DNA of 64,000 nt from Platanthera guangdongensis. Taxonomy: Eukaryota; Streptophyta; Magnoliopsida; Asparagales; Orchidaceae. The position numbers and the translations under genes are program-made. Under the pieces are notes generated by a model. It had not been told where the DNA came from and did not search any database. It was given only the letters and a program-made list of their open reading frames with translations. The stretch covers positions 171,387,220 to 171,451,219 of the forward strand of contig CM077162.1 of the NCBI GenBank assembly GCA_039583875.1, given 5' to 3'. This document shows, one piece after another, positions 1 to 11,312 of this stretch; position 1 is the stretch's first letter; every line of letters starts with the position of its first letter.

Positions 1-175
1 ATCTCTTCACGAATGAAATGGCAGTCAACTCCCCTCAATGTGCTTTGTTCTTTCATGGAATACCGGATTTTTGGAGATGTATATGGCGGCCTTGTTATCA
101 CAGAACATAGGTAGAGGATGGTTGTACACCTCTCCTAAATAAAGGCTGAGGGTAGCATGAGAGCCCGCAACCATT

Positions 176-693
176 TCAACTCACAAGTGGTTGACGCCAT
201 ACTGCGATACTCAGCTTCTGCACTGGACCTTGTTGGAGACAACAGACTGCTTGGTTTTTACTCTTCCAGTTGGCTAAGTGTACCAGATTTCCCCCAACAA
301 AGGTGCAAAAACCTGAGGTAGACTTGCGATCCCCTTTGTCATCAGCATAACTTGCATCTGAGTAGGCTTCAATCCTCAGATGAAGGACCATTCTTCTGAA
401 ACAGTAATCCTTTCCCAGGCGTACACTGCTTTGACATATTCCAAGATCCGCAAGGCGGAAGTGGAAGTACCCATATGACAATCCCTGGGCTGTGTTGTGC
501 TTGCATGAATTGACTCACTGTGTGTTTGCTTGCCCACATCATAAGAAATGTCGGGTCTGGTCACTGTGAGATATATGAGCTTACCAACCAGACGCCTGTA
601 CCGCGAACTATCTGAAAGAAGAGGCGAATCATCTGTCCAGGTTTTGTCCTCCCCAATAGCCATGGGACATCGGGCAGGTTTAGCTCCAGTCAA
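176..693 (-). pseudogene. Copia RT C-terminus and RNase H fragment inside the mosaic
   Basis: Minus-strand translation gives a copia RT C-terminal segment (376-693, with 'KPARCPMA', 'YRRLVGKLIYLTVTRPDISY') followed in another frame by the start of RNase H (176-481, 'EAYSDASYADDKGDRKSTSG'). The aspartate in the 'YSDAS' motif is present. Frames change because unrelated short stretches from the second mosaic component are spliced in, so this is not evidence of ordinary decay. The fragments are in the order expected for a minus-strand Ty1/copia pol, with integrase at higher coordinates. Confidence 0.7.
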
Positions 694-806
694 TCCTGCC
701 TCTTTTAAAAGATCAAGGGCATACTTACGCTGAGAGAGAACTAAGGAGTCGGGCTTCCGAGAGAGTTCGATCCCCTAAAAGAAAGTACTTTGGAGAGCCC
801 ATATCT

Positions 807-1509
807 TTAGTGATCAGATTTTTTTGTTGGCGAAGATGTAGAAAGAGCTTTGTCAGGGCTACCCCAATTTCTATGGAGAAGGCTGGTCATACCGCTAGTG
901 AGTAAAAAGCAAACAATAGCAATCTCGACGTATATAGCAAGAACAACCAGCCCAGAAGGAGTTTTGCGAATAAAGAGAGAGTGATCAGCAGAGCTTCGCA
1001 CAAAACCAACAGCCGCCACAATACCGCTGAACTTGTCAAACCAAGCTCGAGGACTCTGCTTGAGGCCATAAATTGCCTTCTGCAGCCGGCATACTCGTGT
1101 CTCCCCAAGACTGAGCAACATACCCAGGAGGTTGCTCCATGTAAACGGCCTCGTGAAGATCACCATAAAGGAAGGCATTCTCGACGTCCAGCTGAGAAAT
1201 TGGCCAATCCCGATTGACGGCCACAGAGAGAAGAACCCGGATTGTGCTGAGACGAGCCACAGGGGAGTTTAAGGTCTTCAAAGTAATCAACCCCATAGGT
1301 CTGAGTAAAGCCCTAGAAAATTTTAGCCACAAGGCGAGCCTTATACCGATCCACAGTGCCGTCTGGGCTAAATTTGCAGGAGACCACAAAGACCCAGTCA
1401 ACGACAGCCAACAAGTTTTTGGCATCAGTGCCAAAGGCATCGAGGAGGAACAAGCGTTGAGTCTTTGGCGTTGAAGGACTCTACCCCGCAAATATTCAGT
1501 GAGGGTCAA
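807..1509 (-). pseudogene. Copia reverse transcriptase fragment inside the mosaic
   Basis: Overlapping minus-strand frames show the copia RT N-terminal landmarks '[20 protein letters not shown]' (1036-1509) and then '[20 protein letters not shown]' (807-1178). The expected catalytic YVDD motif is replaced by 'YVEIAIV' where the second mosaic component intrudes near 930. Family assignment to Ty1/copia RT is secure; the exact product is not, because the nucleotide string is a composite. Confidence 0.7.
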
Positions 1510-2224
1510 AAAGCCATTTCCTCATCCATGGCCATCTTCCAGTGAGGAATAGCAAGGGCCTCCAAAATTGATAGGAGCGGGGTGTGGCAGTGGCAGAGAT
1601 AGCCAGTGCACCTTTTCAGGCCCTGCGAGAAGGAGTAAGACGATCATAGGAAATTGTGCCAACCGCAGCAAGGGGGTGTAAGGTGCACCTCTCATTCGCA
1701 CCCCTTTGCGAAAGCTATAGGTCTCATACCCTAGATCCAGGTCAGCCGGGCCCGCGGCATCTTCTCCTCCGGAGCATCCGTGGTAGAGAAAGCTGGCCCG
1801 GGAGAAGAGAGCGACGGCAGCGGAGATTCTTGGAGGGAGAGGGTGAACTTGTGGAGAAGGGAGAGAGAGAGGTGGCTCCAAGGAGAGATTCAATAGTTAT
1901 TCATCTTCTATCAATAACTGAGGGGGTGGAGACGGTGTAGAACCCTGGCTATTTGGAGAAGGAGGAGACTGTATGTAAATGAGGGAACGAAGGGAATCAA
2001 GACCTCCATTAATAGGAAAGTTTAAAATCAGAAGCTGGGAATATAGAAGAGGAGAAGAGGCATCCGAGAAGTAGGAGGTATTCTCTAGTGAAGAAGGTGA
2101 CGTCAGCAGAAGACTCAAGTCTTCCTTACGAAGGACGGGCTTTTCAAAGCAACAGTAGCCTTTCTGAGTGGATCTGGAATACCCCTAAAGAAAGACACAT
2201 TTGGTGGAGCGAGGGGAGAGCTTA

Positions 2225-2599
2225 TCACGGGTGGCAGAAGGGGCATGCACAAAGGCAGTGCATCCAAAGATTTGGAGAGGGAGATGAAACGGCTCCTTGC
2301 CCGGATACAAAATGGAGAACGGGGTTTGGCCATGGAGAACCGTGGAGGGAATGCGTTTGAATTAAGGTAGCAGGATTCTCTCCAAGGAGAACAGCATAGC
2401 CCCAATAGGAGCGAGGAACATGCATCTGGGTCATCAAGGTGCATTGAGCGACATCGAGCAGGTGGCGGTTTTTGTCTCGTTCGGCTACACCATTTTGTTG
2501 TGAAGAATAGACACAACTAGTTTGATGAAGAATCCCATTTTGCATGCAGAATGTAGAGAAGTCACGACTTATTTGAAAGATGGGATATTCTGCGTGCAT
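2225..2599 (-). pseudogene. Copia integrase core fragment inside the mosaic
   Basis: The minus strand reads 'CMQNGILHQTSCVYSSQQNG' and then 'VAERDKNRHLLDVAQCTLM', the region around the catalytic glutamate of a Ty1/copia integrase core ('QQNGVAER' type). It sits at higher coordinates than the RT fragments, as expected for a minus-strand pol. After about 2600 the antisense component is no longer readable as protein. Confidence 0.7.
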
Positions 2600-4560
2600 T
2601 GATCAAACGCCCTCAACAGTCTGAAAAGAAAACTTTGAAAAAGGAAAATAAAATCAATTGCAGTTTTGAATGCACCAGCAGTAGCTCTTCAGATAGAAGG
2701 AGTACTGTACCATACAGAGAATAATCCTTCGGAGCGATCTCTAGTTAACAAGTGATACACCCACGTACAGCGATGAGAGTGCTCAAGTTTCAATTTCATA
2801 TGAGCTTGCTGACAAAGATGTTACTAAGGAAGTGTCTACCTTGCCGAGGGGGCAGTTATGGTAACTTGTTGAAGTAGTTGCAATAGATGTTATGGACCCC
2901 AGGATTTGTCGTTAATAATGAGTGGGAGATCTTAGAAAAGATTGATCATGTTGACGGACGGGTAGAGCTACGACACAGTTAATGCTGTTGTTGAGGGAAG
3001 GAGACTCACCCAGAGCGGTCCATGCTTGCCAAGATGTCGAAGCTGAGGTGGAAGTACTTGTAAGAGAAAACAACGGGGAGGAGATGACCAAGGCGGAGAT
3101 GTCACTTGGAGAAGCTGGAGGTGGAGGAGAAGGTGAAAAAGAGGAGTCTATCACTGCTGTCTAGGATTCCAGTATAAGCCGCCACTCCTCAGTCCCAGAA
3201 TATGAAATAGTTGATTCCGTAAAATGGAGAGTCGGATCCTGAAAGGGAGAGACAATGAAGAAATTAACTATCCAGTATCTACTTAGCTGAATGATGACGG
3301 AATTTCCCACCTCTGTAATTGCTTGTCATAGCTAAGAGGGCTCCTTGATCAGTAACAGATAGATAAGATTGCACGGGATGTACTGTGGATGCACATATAG
3401 AGTATCCGCCAAAGAATTGAAGAGACGGGGATCTTTCTGACATGAAATTACTATCCCTGTGCCATGAACTGATGATGAAGAGCCGTCAACTCGCTGAAAG
3501 TAACTGGGGCAAGCGAGCATCAACTTTTTCATAAGAGCCTCTCCAGCTATAGATTATACTACACTTCAACTTAAACGGGAGATTCAGAAGACCGGTCAAA
3601 ATGATGTCATAGCAAAACCAGTGCACTACCTCTGAAAATCATGCACATGGTTGCCCTGAGTAACAACGTGTGCACGACCAGAAGACGTAACAACCGAGGC
3701 GAAGAGCACATCAATATTGTTGAAGGGAGGAAGAATGGAAATGTTTGCAGCGGTCAAATCTTGGATGATCATATGTTGTAAGTCAAAAATCATGTCACAG
3801 CTGGTGCACGAAGGGCCACTTGGTTACCAAGGTTGCAGAGCACAAGCCGCGCGACTAAACCAGGAGAACTCGCGGCGACTAAGCACTCTAGTTATAGAAG
3901 CGGCTAAGTCAGCGAAGAGGCGGAGAGCCGTCAATGTTAAGAGTAATCCGCGTGGATACCATGCTATCTGGACCTCCGGGAATATAATCAGGAAAGAGCC
4001 CTGAACACGGCGGCTAGATGCCAGATCAAGGCCAGCGGGTATGATGAGCCTACTCTTCGCGCGGACTGAAGATGGAGTTGGTGTTGAAGTTGAAGTTGAA
4101 ACTATTGTTGTAGGTGTACCGCGACCATGATGCGGGTAATGATAAAATTGCATTCAATCCGCACCTCTCAAGGCATGTATCAAGCAGTTGCGAGAATGCG
4201 GTCAAGGGCAAAAAGGTTGCTGGTGAGGAAGATGGTCGCGTGAGACTAAGGAAAAAAGACACAGAGATGAACTGGAAATAAGGCTAGATTATGTACAGTG
4301 GATCCCAACCAAGATCCGGGTAAGAAAGGTTCATCATTCTAACTGTCTGGAATTAGATCAAAGAGAACCGCGAGGTCAGATAGAGCCAAGTTATACAGTT
4401 CTATGGAATGTACTAACCGCAGCGAAAAATAAGAAGTCGGAGCGGCAGGTAAAGAGAAAATTTAGAAAAGAGCAAGCTGGCTGGAACTCTACCATTTGAT
4501 GCCCCAGAACAGGTCGCTGCAGATATCATTCTAAGCCCTACAACTACTTTGAGAGGCTAA

Positions 4561-4966
4561 CAAGTTTTTTAATGTTAATGATTATATGAAACTGCATCCA
4601 GAAGTAGCAAGTGCCTAGGGCTACATCTCTTAATGTCATTGGGGCTGCTGACATGATAATGACCAAGACTCAAGATGCGGAGAGATCCTAACAGCCGCGG
4701 GAAATTATATTTACACAATCTGGAGAGGCAAAGCCAAAGAGGAGAAGCGGAAGACAAGCCGAGAAGAAGAAGAAGATCAATGAACTTTGAACAGTTTAAG
4801 TCTTTTGATACCATTTTAAAACTGTCTGTTTATATTCTGATACAGGAAGCTCTGTGTATATATATATCTGCTGCATATTTTAAATTTTTCATGCCAGATA
4901 TATGTTTTATTACTTTGATTTTAATGTGAGTCTGTAATTAGTGACCTTACCCAAATAAGGGGAGAT
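4561..4966. other. AT-rich 3' end of a copia internal region, with polypurine tract
   Basis: No gene is visible. The start (about 4720-4790, 'gagaggcaaag' and purine-rich sequence) loosely resembles the end of the env-like ORF at 16716. It is followed by AT-rich non-coding sequence and a polypurine tract 'aaataaggggagat' ending at 4966, directly before an LTR. The same tract type precedes the LTR at 17011. This marks 4967 as the 3' LTR of an element lying to the left. Confidence 0.6.
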
Positions 4967-7029
4967 TGTTGGATCCCTAGTTGGATTTGGGCTAGGTTCA
5001 CTAAAGGTAGCATGCCCTGGCCCAACATGTATAGCCAGGGTAATGTATGAGTTCTAGAGTTTAGGCCATGTTCTTAGAGTCAACACTACATGGACCAGCC
5101 ATCAACATACTGCAGAAGACTCAAGACTTAGAGAATTTTCAAAGACTCAGAAAATGAGTTCGATGTTCGTCGAACTCAGGTCGATGAAAGTTGTACTCAA
5201 CTCGACGAAATCAGAGACAATTCTCTGAGCTGAGCTCGACGAACTTGAATCTCAGGTCGACGAATTCCAGAGTATACTTCAACACCAAGTCCAGAATTCT
5301 TCACACTTAACTCCAGTCAACGAACTTAGTTCTCAGGTCGACGAACTTAGTTCTCAGGTCGATGATCTCTGGGTATTCTACTTCAACATCTTATTCCAGA
5401 AAGATCTAAGTATTTGAAGTCCAGCTTCACACTCCAATTGACGAAGTTAGAATATCAGCTCGACGAATTTGGATCTTAGTTCGACGATTTCTGGATCATC
5501 TACTTCAACACTATAAGACCAGAAACAACTAAGTATTCCAAGTCCAGAACCACACTCCAGTCGACGAACTCACCTTCTCAGCTCGACGAACTTAGACCAC
5601 AGTCTTGGCAAGATTTATCAAGTAGTAGTTAGAAGTTCTCAGCTCGACGAAACTAGTTCTCAGGTCGACGAACCCAGTTCTGAGGTCGACGATTTATGGA
5701 CACATTACTTCTACATTCTTAAGTCCAAGAAACATGGAATTCTGTTATCCAGTCGACGAAGTTATATTCTCAGCTCGACGAACTTGATGCATAGAATTGA
5801 CGGGTCTAGAGAAAGCAGTTATCTGTTCTTAGGTCGACGATCTTGGATCTCAGCTCGACGAACAAAGGTTATCTGGTCGATGAACTTGACTTCTCTGTTC
5901 GACGAACTCTGGACACAGAAAGACGAATTCTGCTCAACGAACTCTATAAAGTTCCAGACTTAGAAATTTCCCTCCCTCTGTCTTTTTTCTATTGCAATAA
6001 TTCTTGAGTAATCAATGCAAAAACATTCGCTGAATATTACAGTTAGAAGCAGGCATTGATTATGGTCTTCATCAGGATTATTGCTTGCCGTTTTTCTATG
6101 GGACAGTTGGGGAAATCAATCAATGCAAATATTCTCCAGGCCGTCAGAATTCAATGCAGAGAGGAATTCAAATTTCAAAAGGAAATTCATATAGAAAATA
6201 TAAAAGGAATTTTTCTTTCTCTTCCTCAAGGGCTCTCCAGCAGTAGTCAGAAATATACAGTGAACAAGGAATTTCTTCATCTCTCTCGACAACACACAGA
6301 GAATATACAGACTACTGAGCTCCCAGGGAAACAACACTGTCAAGAGACAAAAAGCCCTAGCCCTAGACCAGAGAAAACAACAGCAAGCTGAAGAAGAAGA
6401 AGAACAACAATTCAGATCAAAAGTCTTCTTCTGTCTTCATTCAGGATTCTTCAAAAGACAACAAACTTTCAATCTGTCAAGAAGTTCCTGGAGTTCATCT
6501 GGTCAAAGTAAAAGCTTGAAGACCTATCACCCTACAACAAAGCTTCAACTTCCTGAACCATTCAATATCTCAGGGGGAGCTCTTTGCTAAAATCAAGATC
6601 CACAAAAGTCTTCTCAGTTGTATCTGAGAAAGAGAAGACAAAATCACTCTCTCACCCCCACTGTATAAAGGATTCTTAACTCCCTTCAAAAGTTATTCCT
6701 GGTTGCAAGTCACCTGATCAAAAGACTTGAGGTTTGGTTTTTAAGCACCTGATCAAAAGCTCATTGGTGGCGGTCACCTGATCAAAAACCTGAGTGGATT
6801 CCTACCAGGGTGGTAGAAGAGTGGATGTACCTAAGTTTAGGGGAACCACTATAAAATTCTTGTGTTGTCTGGGTTGCTCTTTTTATTTTTTTCTTACTAT
6901 GGCTGTGATAACTAGGTTGCTGCGTTTATGTTTTTAATTTAATTCCTGCAGTACGAGAACTAGATTGAATTAGTTAGAAAAATTTTATAAACCCTAAATA
7001 CTCTATTCATCCCCCTCTAGAGTATTTCA
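4967..7029 (+). mobile_element. Copia (Sirevirus-like) 3' LTR with TCGACGAAC-type arrays
   Basis: The LTR begins TGTTGGATCC directly after a polypurine tract and ends 'cccctctagagtatttca', the same style of ending as the other copia LTRs here. From about 5160 to 5945 it carries many copies of a motif around 'gctcgacgaactt' and 'ggtcgacgaac'. A TATA-like TATAAAG lies at 5945-5951, just after the array. It is not followed by a tRNA primer-binding site but by gag-like sequence of COP-A, so it is the right end of an element inserted there from the left. The left TSD copy would lie outside the window. Confidence 0.8.
5160..5945 (+). repeat. TCGACGAAC motif array in U3 of the LTR
   Basis: About twenty irregularly spaced copies of a TCGA-core motif, mostly 'ctcgacgaac' or 'ggtcgacgaa', each separated by 15-50 bases of dissimilar sequence. 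Some copies show C-to-T or G-to-A change at the central CpG ('tcgatgaa', 'tcaacgaa'). The array stops at the TATA-like box at 5945, the position of promoter-proximal regulatory DNA. Confidence 0.75.
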
Positions 7030-7079
7030 GATCTAACCCTTACTTTCACAATCATTTGGAATATCCCACACACTCCAGG

Positions 7080-9380
7080 TTGAATGGAGGAGTGAGATCT
7101 CACACCCAAAGAGGAATAGTTAAGATCACTCTTGAAGACTTGAGGAATGAGTTTAGATTAATAGACTATGAGAATGTACTTGATATAGTAGAGAATTATC
7201 ACAAGGATAGAGATTGGACATAGGCTAATATACGTCTTCATGAAACTTCAACTAAAATACTAATCCATTCCACAACGATTCTCAATCCTGATGCGTACAT
7301 GGTGAAGGAAATGCAATTCTCCAACTATGAACTAAATGATAAATTCTTGAGGTCACTCAACAAAGAGCGGGACATCAAGATTTATGTCATAAGGGAGATG
7401 AGCAACTTAGCCAATATTCTGCCACAAAATTATTTTGGCAAGTTACTGGCACATGAGCTTTAGTTTAACTCTAGAAAGGCTGAAGAAGAATCTGCTAAGT
7501 CATTCAGTGGAGGGAAGTCAGTGGCCTTCAAAGTTGAAACCTTTAGAATGAGTAGAGAGAAGACTCCTTCTCCCCCAAGAAGTGTTGTTGAGTTAGAAAG
7601 CTCTGCACCTAGATCATTAAAAGCTGAGCTATTTGATGGATAACTAACCTTATTCTCCAAGTAGTTCAAAAAGATGCTGAGTATAAGAAGACAGTGGAAG
7701 AATAAGGCACCTACAGGCTCCAGCTCAAGGAAGCCCCAAGCTAACCATGACAAATCCAAAAAGGATCCCACTGGGAAAAGGTATGTGTCTAAACAGAAAA
7801 GACAAGTTAGAACCGATGTGGTTTTCTTTATTATTGCAATAGGCCAGGGCATGTTATAGCTGACTGTACTATTAAAAGAAAAGAGAGTAAGATGTCTGAT
7901 GATAAGAAACATCATAAGGAGAAAAAGGTTGTCATGAGCTTCTTGACTAATAAGCAATCAAGCGTATTTGACAATGATTCTGAGACTTCAAAATCTGAAG
8001 AAGAAAATGCTTACATTAGACTATTCTCTATAGAAGAGGATAAAGATCACCCAGAAGTCATGGTGGGCATAAGGGTACCACTATCCTCTAGTGATAGTGA
8101 CTTTGAAAATGAAGAAGACTGCAACCTCATGGCCATGACTGAAGAAAATCAGGATAAATCTGATCCTGATGAGGTAATCATTTCTAACATATCTTCTTCA
8201 GAATCTAATTATGAAACTGGCCCAGATTCTGAGGCATCCACTTCATCTAATGAGGAGGATGGATCAAAAACTAAAGAGGATGTCAATCAATTGATTGATA
8301 GATATGGTGTTTTCTTGAAAGCTCTGAAGAAGAGCAAAGAGCTTGTCAAGAGGCAAGCTGAAGACATTGCTTCTCTACAGCAGGCTAAATCCATGCAATA
8401 TGAATCAGCTTCCCAGCTAGCTCAGATGAGTAGAGAAATAATTCAGCTAAAATCTATCACTATTATCCAAGTGAGCATCATAAGCCAGAATATCAAGATC
8501 ATTAAGGATCTAGAAGAAATGCTCCTCAAATAGATGAAGCTTGTTGAGAAATTCTCCAAGCCCAAGACTATGTTGTAACTTATTGATACCTTCTACTTTC
8601 AAAACAATAGGAGAGGATTGAGGTTCAAGTGAAAAGCTTGAACAGCTTAGTTCTAAGGGGAAAGGCATGACTCCAGTTGTGCCTCAAACCACCTTTCAGA
8701 AAGTAGTGTTTCCTTCTAAGAGGTATGGACATAATAGTATATCTGGTCACTAAAAGAATGGAAGTTTCTGAAGTAAGGGAAATAATGCATCTTATATTGG
8801 GAGGAGAAAGAGCATGGGTTTGAGTACTCTGAAAGCTCCCATAAAGAAATTCAAATAGCCCGATATGGACCATTTGTGTTTGGTGCTACAGCTCCTACAC
8901 TCAAGGGTAAAGTAGTAGCCTCTTCCCAAAACCCTCCAACAAAGAAGCTGGCAAATGGCAAGACTGTAATCAACTCTCACTTGACCATTTGTGATGCCAT
9001 CAACACCATGCCAGTTGCAAAGCAAACTCATGTTGTTGTCAAACAGATTCAGTCAAGAGAACCTGCTTACCATTAAACATTCATCCAGATTCTAGCTGAG
9101 AGAAACATGAATAATGTTGTTGTCTTCTATGCTGAACAAAAATATTATGATGCTCCATCCACTTATAAGAATGTTCAAAAGAGAAGGTACAACACCCATG
9201 AATGCTGGTGATGTGGCAAAGTTGGGCACTTTTTTCATAGATTGCTTGTTTAATCCAACAACACCCCATGCTGTAAAATCAAAACCAGCAAAATCTATTC
9301 TTATTGGACTGAGTGCACCTAAGGCTAACAAGAACCAAGGATCCAAATTTCTTTGGATATGTCCAACCAATCTGATGTCT
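7080..9380 (+). pseudogene. Decayed Sirevirus-like gag of element COP-A
   Basis: Recognisable through similarity to the COP-B gag at 54.8-57.0 kb: 'FSNYELNDKFLRSLNKERD' near 7320 and 'GGKSVAFKVE' near 7510. A first zinc knuckle survives as 'CNRPGHVIADC' near 7837 but has lost its leading cysteine context. The longest open piece (7892-8533, 213 codons) is acidic and serine-rich, then a helical, probably coiled-coil region. A second knuckle 'CW*CGKVGHFF' near 9205 contains a stop. Several stops and frame changes make it non-functional. The gag start, primer-binding site and 5' LTR of COP-A are not seen; the LTR ending at 7029 abuts gag directly. Confidence 0.75.
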
Positions 9381-9385
9381 ATCTA

Positions 9386-9780
9386 GTACTTAGACAGTGA
9401 ATATTTCAAGCATATGATTGGAATAAGGAGCCATTTTAAAGATTTCGCTCCTGTAAATATTGAACCTAAAGTTATATTTGGTGGGTCAAATAGATGAGTG
9501 ATAAAAGGCAATGCTATGATCAACAATGACATAGTTACCATCCCAAAAGTGGCTTATGTAGAAGGATTACAACACAATCTGATCAGCATAAGCCAACTCT
9601 GTGATCTAGGTTATGTCATTGTTTTCTACAAGGATAAGTGTCTAATTAAAAGGTCAACTGACCAAGAGATCATTCTCACTGGCACTAGTAGTGTGAATAT
9701 TTATTGTATTTATTTTATTTATACATATTATAATTCTCCAGTTTGCCTTATAACAAATGAGAAAGACTCTTACTGTGTGT
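9386..9780 (+). pseudogene. COP-A protease and pre-integrase remnant
   Basis: The reading 'YLDSEYFKHMIGIRSHFK' aligns with the copia aspartic protease motif seen intact in COP-B ('YLDSGCSRHMTG', 57091). The active-site glycine is changed to glutamate, so it cannot be a normal DSG protease. Downstream are 'VAYVEGLQHNLISISQLCDL' and 'GYVIVFYKDKCLIK', the conserved stretch leading into the GAG-pre-integrase domain. An in-frame stop lies just before the motif. Confidence 0.75.
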
Positions 9781-9785
9781 AATGA

Positions 9786-10440
9786 CACAAGATGTTTGCT
9801 CACTTGAACTATAAGTCTATCAACAAGCTCTTCAGTGAAGGGCTGGTTAGCAATGGACCTAACTTGAAGTGCACCAAAGAGGGCATTTGTTATATATTTT
9901 AAAAAGGCAAGAAAATAAAGGCCTCCTTCAAAAGCATTGGGTCCAAGAATTCTAAGAGGAGTCTCTACTTTCTTTATATGGACTTATTTGGTCATATGCC
10001 AATTTATAGTCTAGGTAGGAAAGTCTATACTTTTGTGATATTTGATGATTACTCCAGATTTGTTTGGGTATTTTTTTAAGAGAAAGTTTGATACTTTGGA
10101 TAGCTTTATGACCTTTGTTAAGAAAATTTAGAATGAAAAGGGTTGTACTGTGGTCAAAGTCAGAAGTGACCATGTCACACAATTTCAGTCTGAAAGCATG
10201 ACAAACTTCTGCAAAGAGCAAGGAATCTTTCTAGAATTCTCCTCTCCAAGAACACCCCAGTAAAATGGTATTGCTGAGAGGAAAAATAGAACTCTCATTG
10301 AGGTTGGAAGAATCATGCTGAGTGATACTTCTTTACCAGAATATTTCTGAATTGGGGTAGTAAACACAACATATCATGTCCAAAATAGGGCCTCTATCAA
10401 CAAATATCACAAGAAGACTCCCTATGAGCTAATGAAGGAT
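9786..10440 (+). pseudogene. COP-A integrase remnant
   Basis: In several frames one can read 'HLNYKSINKL' (zinc-binding region), then 'YMDLFGHMPIYSLGRKVYTF' and 'VIFDDYSRFVWVFF' (first catalytic aspartate region), 'GIFLEFSSPRTPQ*NGIAER' (catalytic glutamate region) and 'YELMKD' style tail. This order is that of a Ty1/copia integrase. Multiple frameshifts and stops between 10070 and 10270 show that it is decayed. Confidence 0.75.
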
Positions 10441-11171
10441 AGAAAATCAAATTTAGCCTATTTTCATAATTTTTGGAAGCAAGTGCTATATGCTTAACAA
10501 TGAGAAGTCTTTCTTGACCAAATTTGCTGAAAATTCCTAGAAGGGTATTTTTGTTGGATATAGTAGCCATAGTAAAGCCTATAAGATCTTCAACTTTAAA
10601 AATCAGGTTGTGGAAGAGTCTATTAATGTTATATTTGATAAAACTTTCATGATTCACAATGATCTATCAAGTTCTTCTAGTGCCGCAGGTGCAAAATTGA
10701 GAATAAAAAGTTGAGTATAGAAGACACACTTTCATCCGAATAAGAAAAGGATGATGGTGTGCTTATCCTAGAAGAAGGACAAGCTAAAATGTATATAGAG
10801 GAAGAACCCAAACCCATTGGAGCTGAAATTCAAGGAGTTGGAGATAGTCTACCAGTAGTTGTTAGATATTTAAGAGACCACCCTAGAGAATTGATAATTG
10901 AGGATGCAAGCCAAGGTGTGACCACAAGGATAAGAAATCTCAATATAGCTATGTACTCCAGTTTCCTGTCTCATATAGAGCCCAAGAAGTTTGAAGAAGC
11001 CAACATAGACCTATTCTGCATAGTTGTTATACAAGAAGAATTGAACCAGTTCAAAAGGTGTAATGTCTGGAAGCTGGTTCCCAGACATCAAGGATGTAAC
11101 ATCATAGGGATTAAATGGATATATAGAAACAAGCTAGATGAAATTAGTGTTATAATTAAGAATAAAGTTAG
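10441..11171 (+). pseudogene. COP-A integrase C-terminus and N-terminal part of reverse transcriptase
   Basis: The open stretch 10759-11199 carries an acidic linker and then 'ELNQFKRCNVWKLVPRHQG' and 'GIKWIYRNKLDE', the N-terminal hallmark of copia RT. The reading ends at 11171 where the solo LTR is inserted; the frame resumes at 13286 with 'RLVFKGYKQEEGIDFDQTF'. The 5-bp duplication GTTAG at the two sides proves the interruption. Confidence 0.85.
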
Positions 11172-11312
11172 TGTTGGTACATTGGTCAAATGTACCTGAT
11201 TTGAAGAAGCCTCACCCAACTCAATGATATACATCATAATGTATTTGATGAATGTTGAGTTTACTTGTGCAGGTTAAGTAATCACTGGACTGAAGCAAAA
11301 AGTTTCTAAGTC

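Larger units (their letters stand above)
1..4560. other. Interleaved mosaic of two sequences (probable assembly artefact)
   Basis: This stretch mixes two sequences at a scale of roughly 5-60 bases. One is a copia pol read on the minus strand. The other is a plus-strand sequence colinear with about 12.7-16.7 kb of this window. Examples: 'cccaatttctatggagaagg' near 865 resembles 13548; 'aagcgttgagt' and 'ggactctaccc' near 1452-1485 match 14119-14160; 'attcatcttctatcaataac' near 1900 matches 14488. From about 2600 on nearly all bases follow the 15-16.7 kb sequence with short GC-rich insertions. The second source includes the tail of the solo LTR ending at 13285 and the same RT deletion near 13485, so it is that locus or a duplicate, not just a family member. 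Natural recombination does not easily make this pattern. Any gene call here is unreliable. Confidence 0.75.

Noticed and set aside
1522..2360. Several plus and minus open frames in the mosaic
   Set aside because: The nucleotide string is a composite of two sources, so frames here have no biological meaning beyond the short recognisable pol words.
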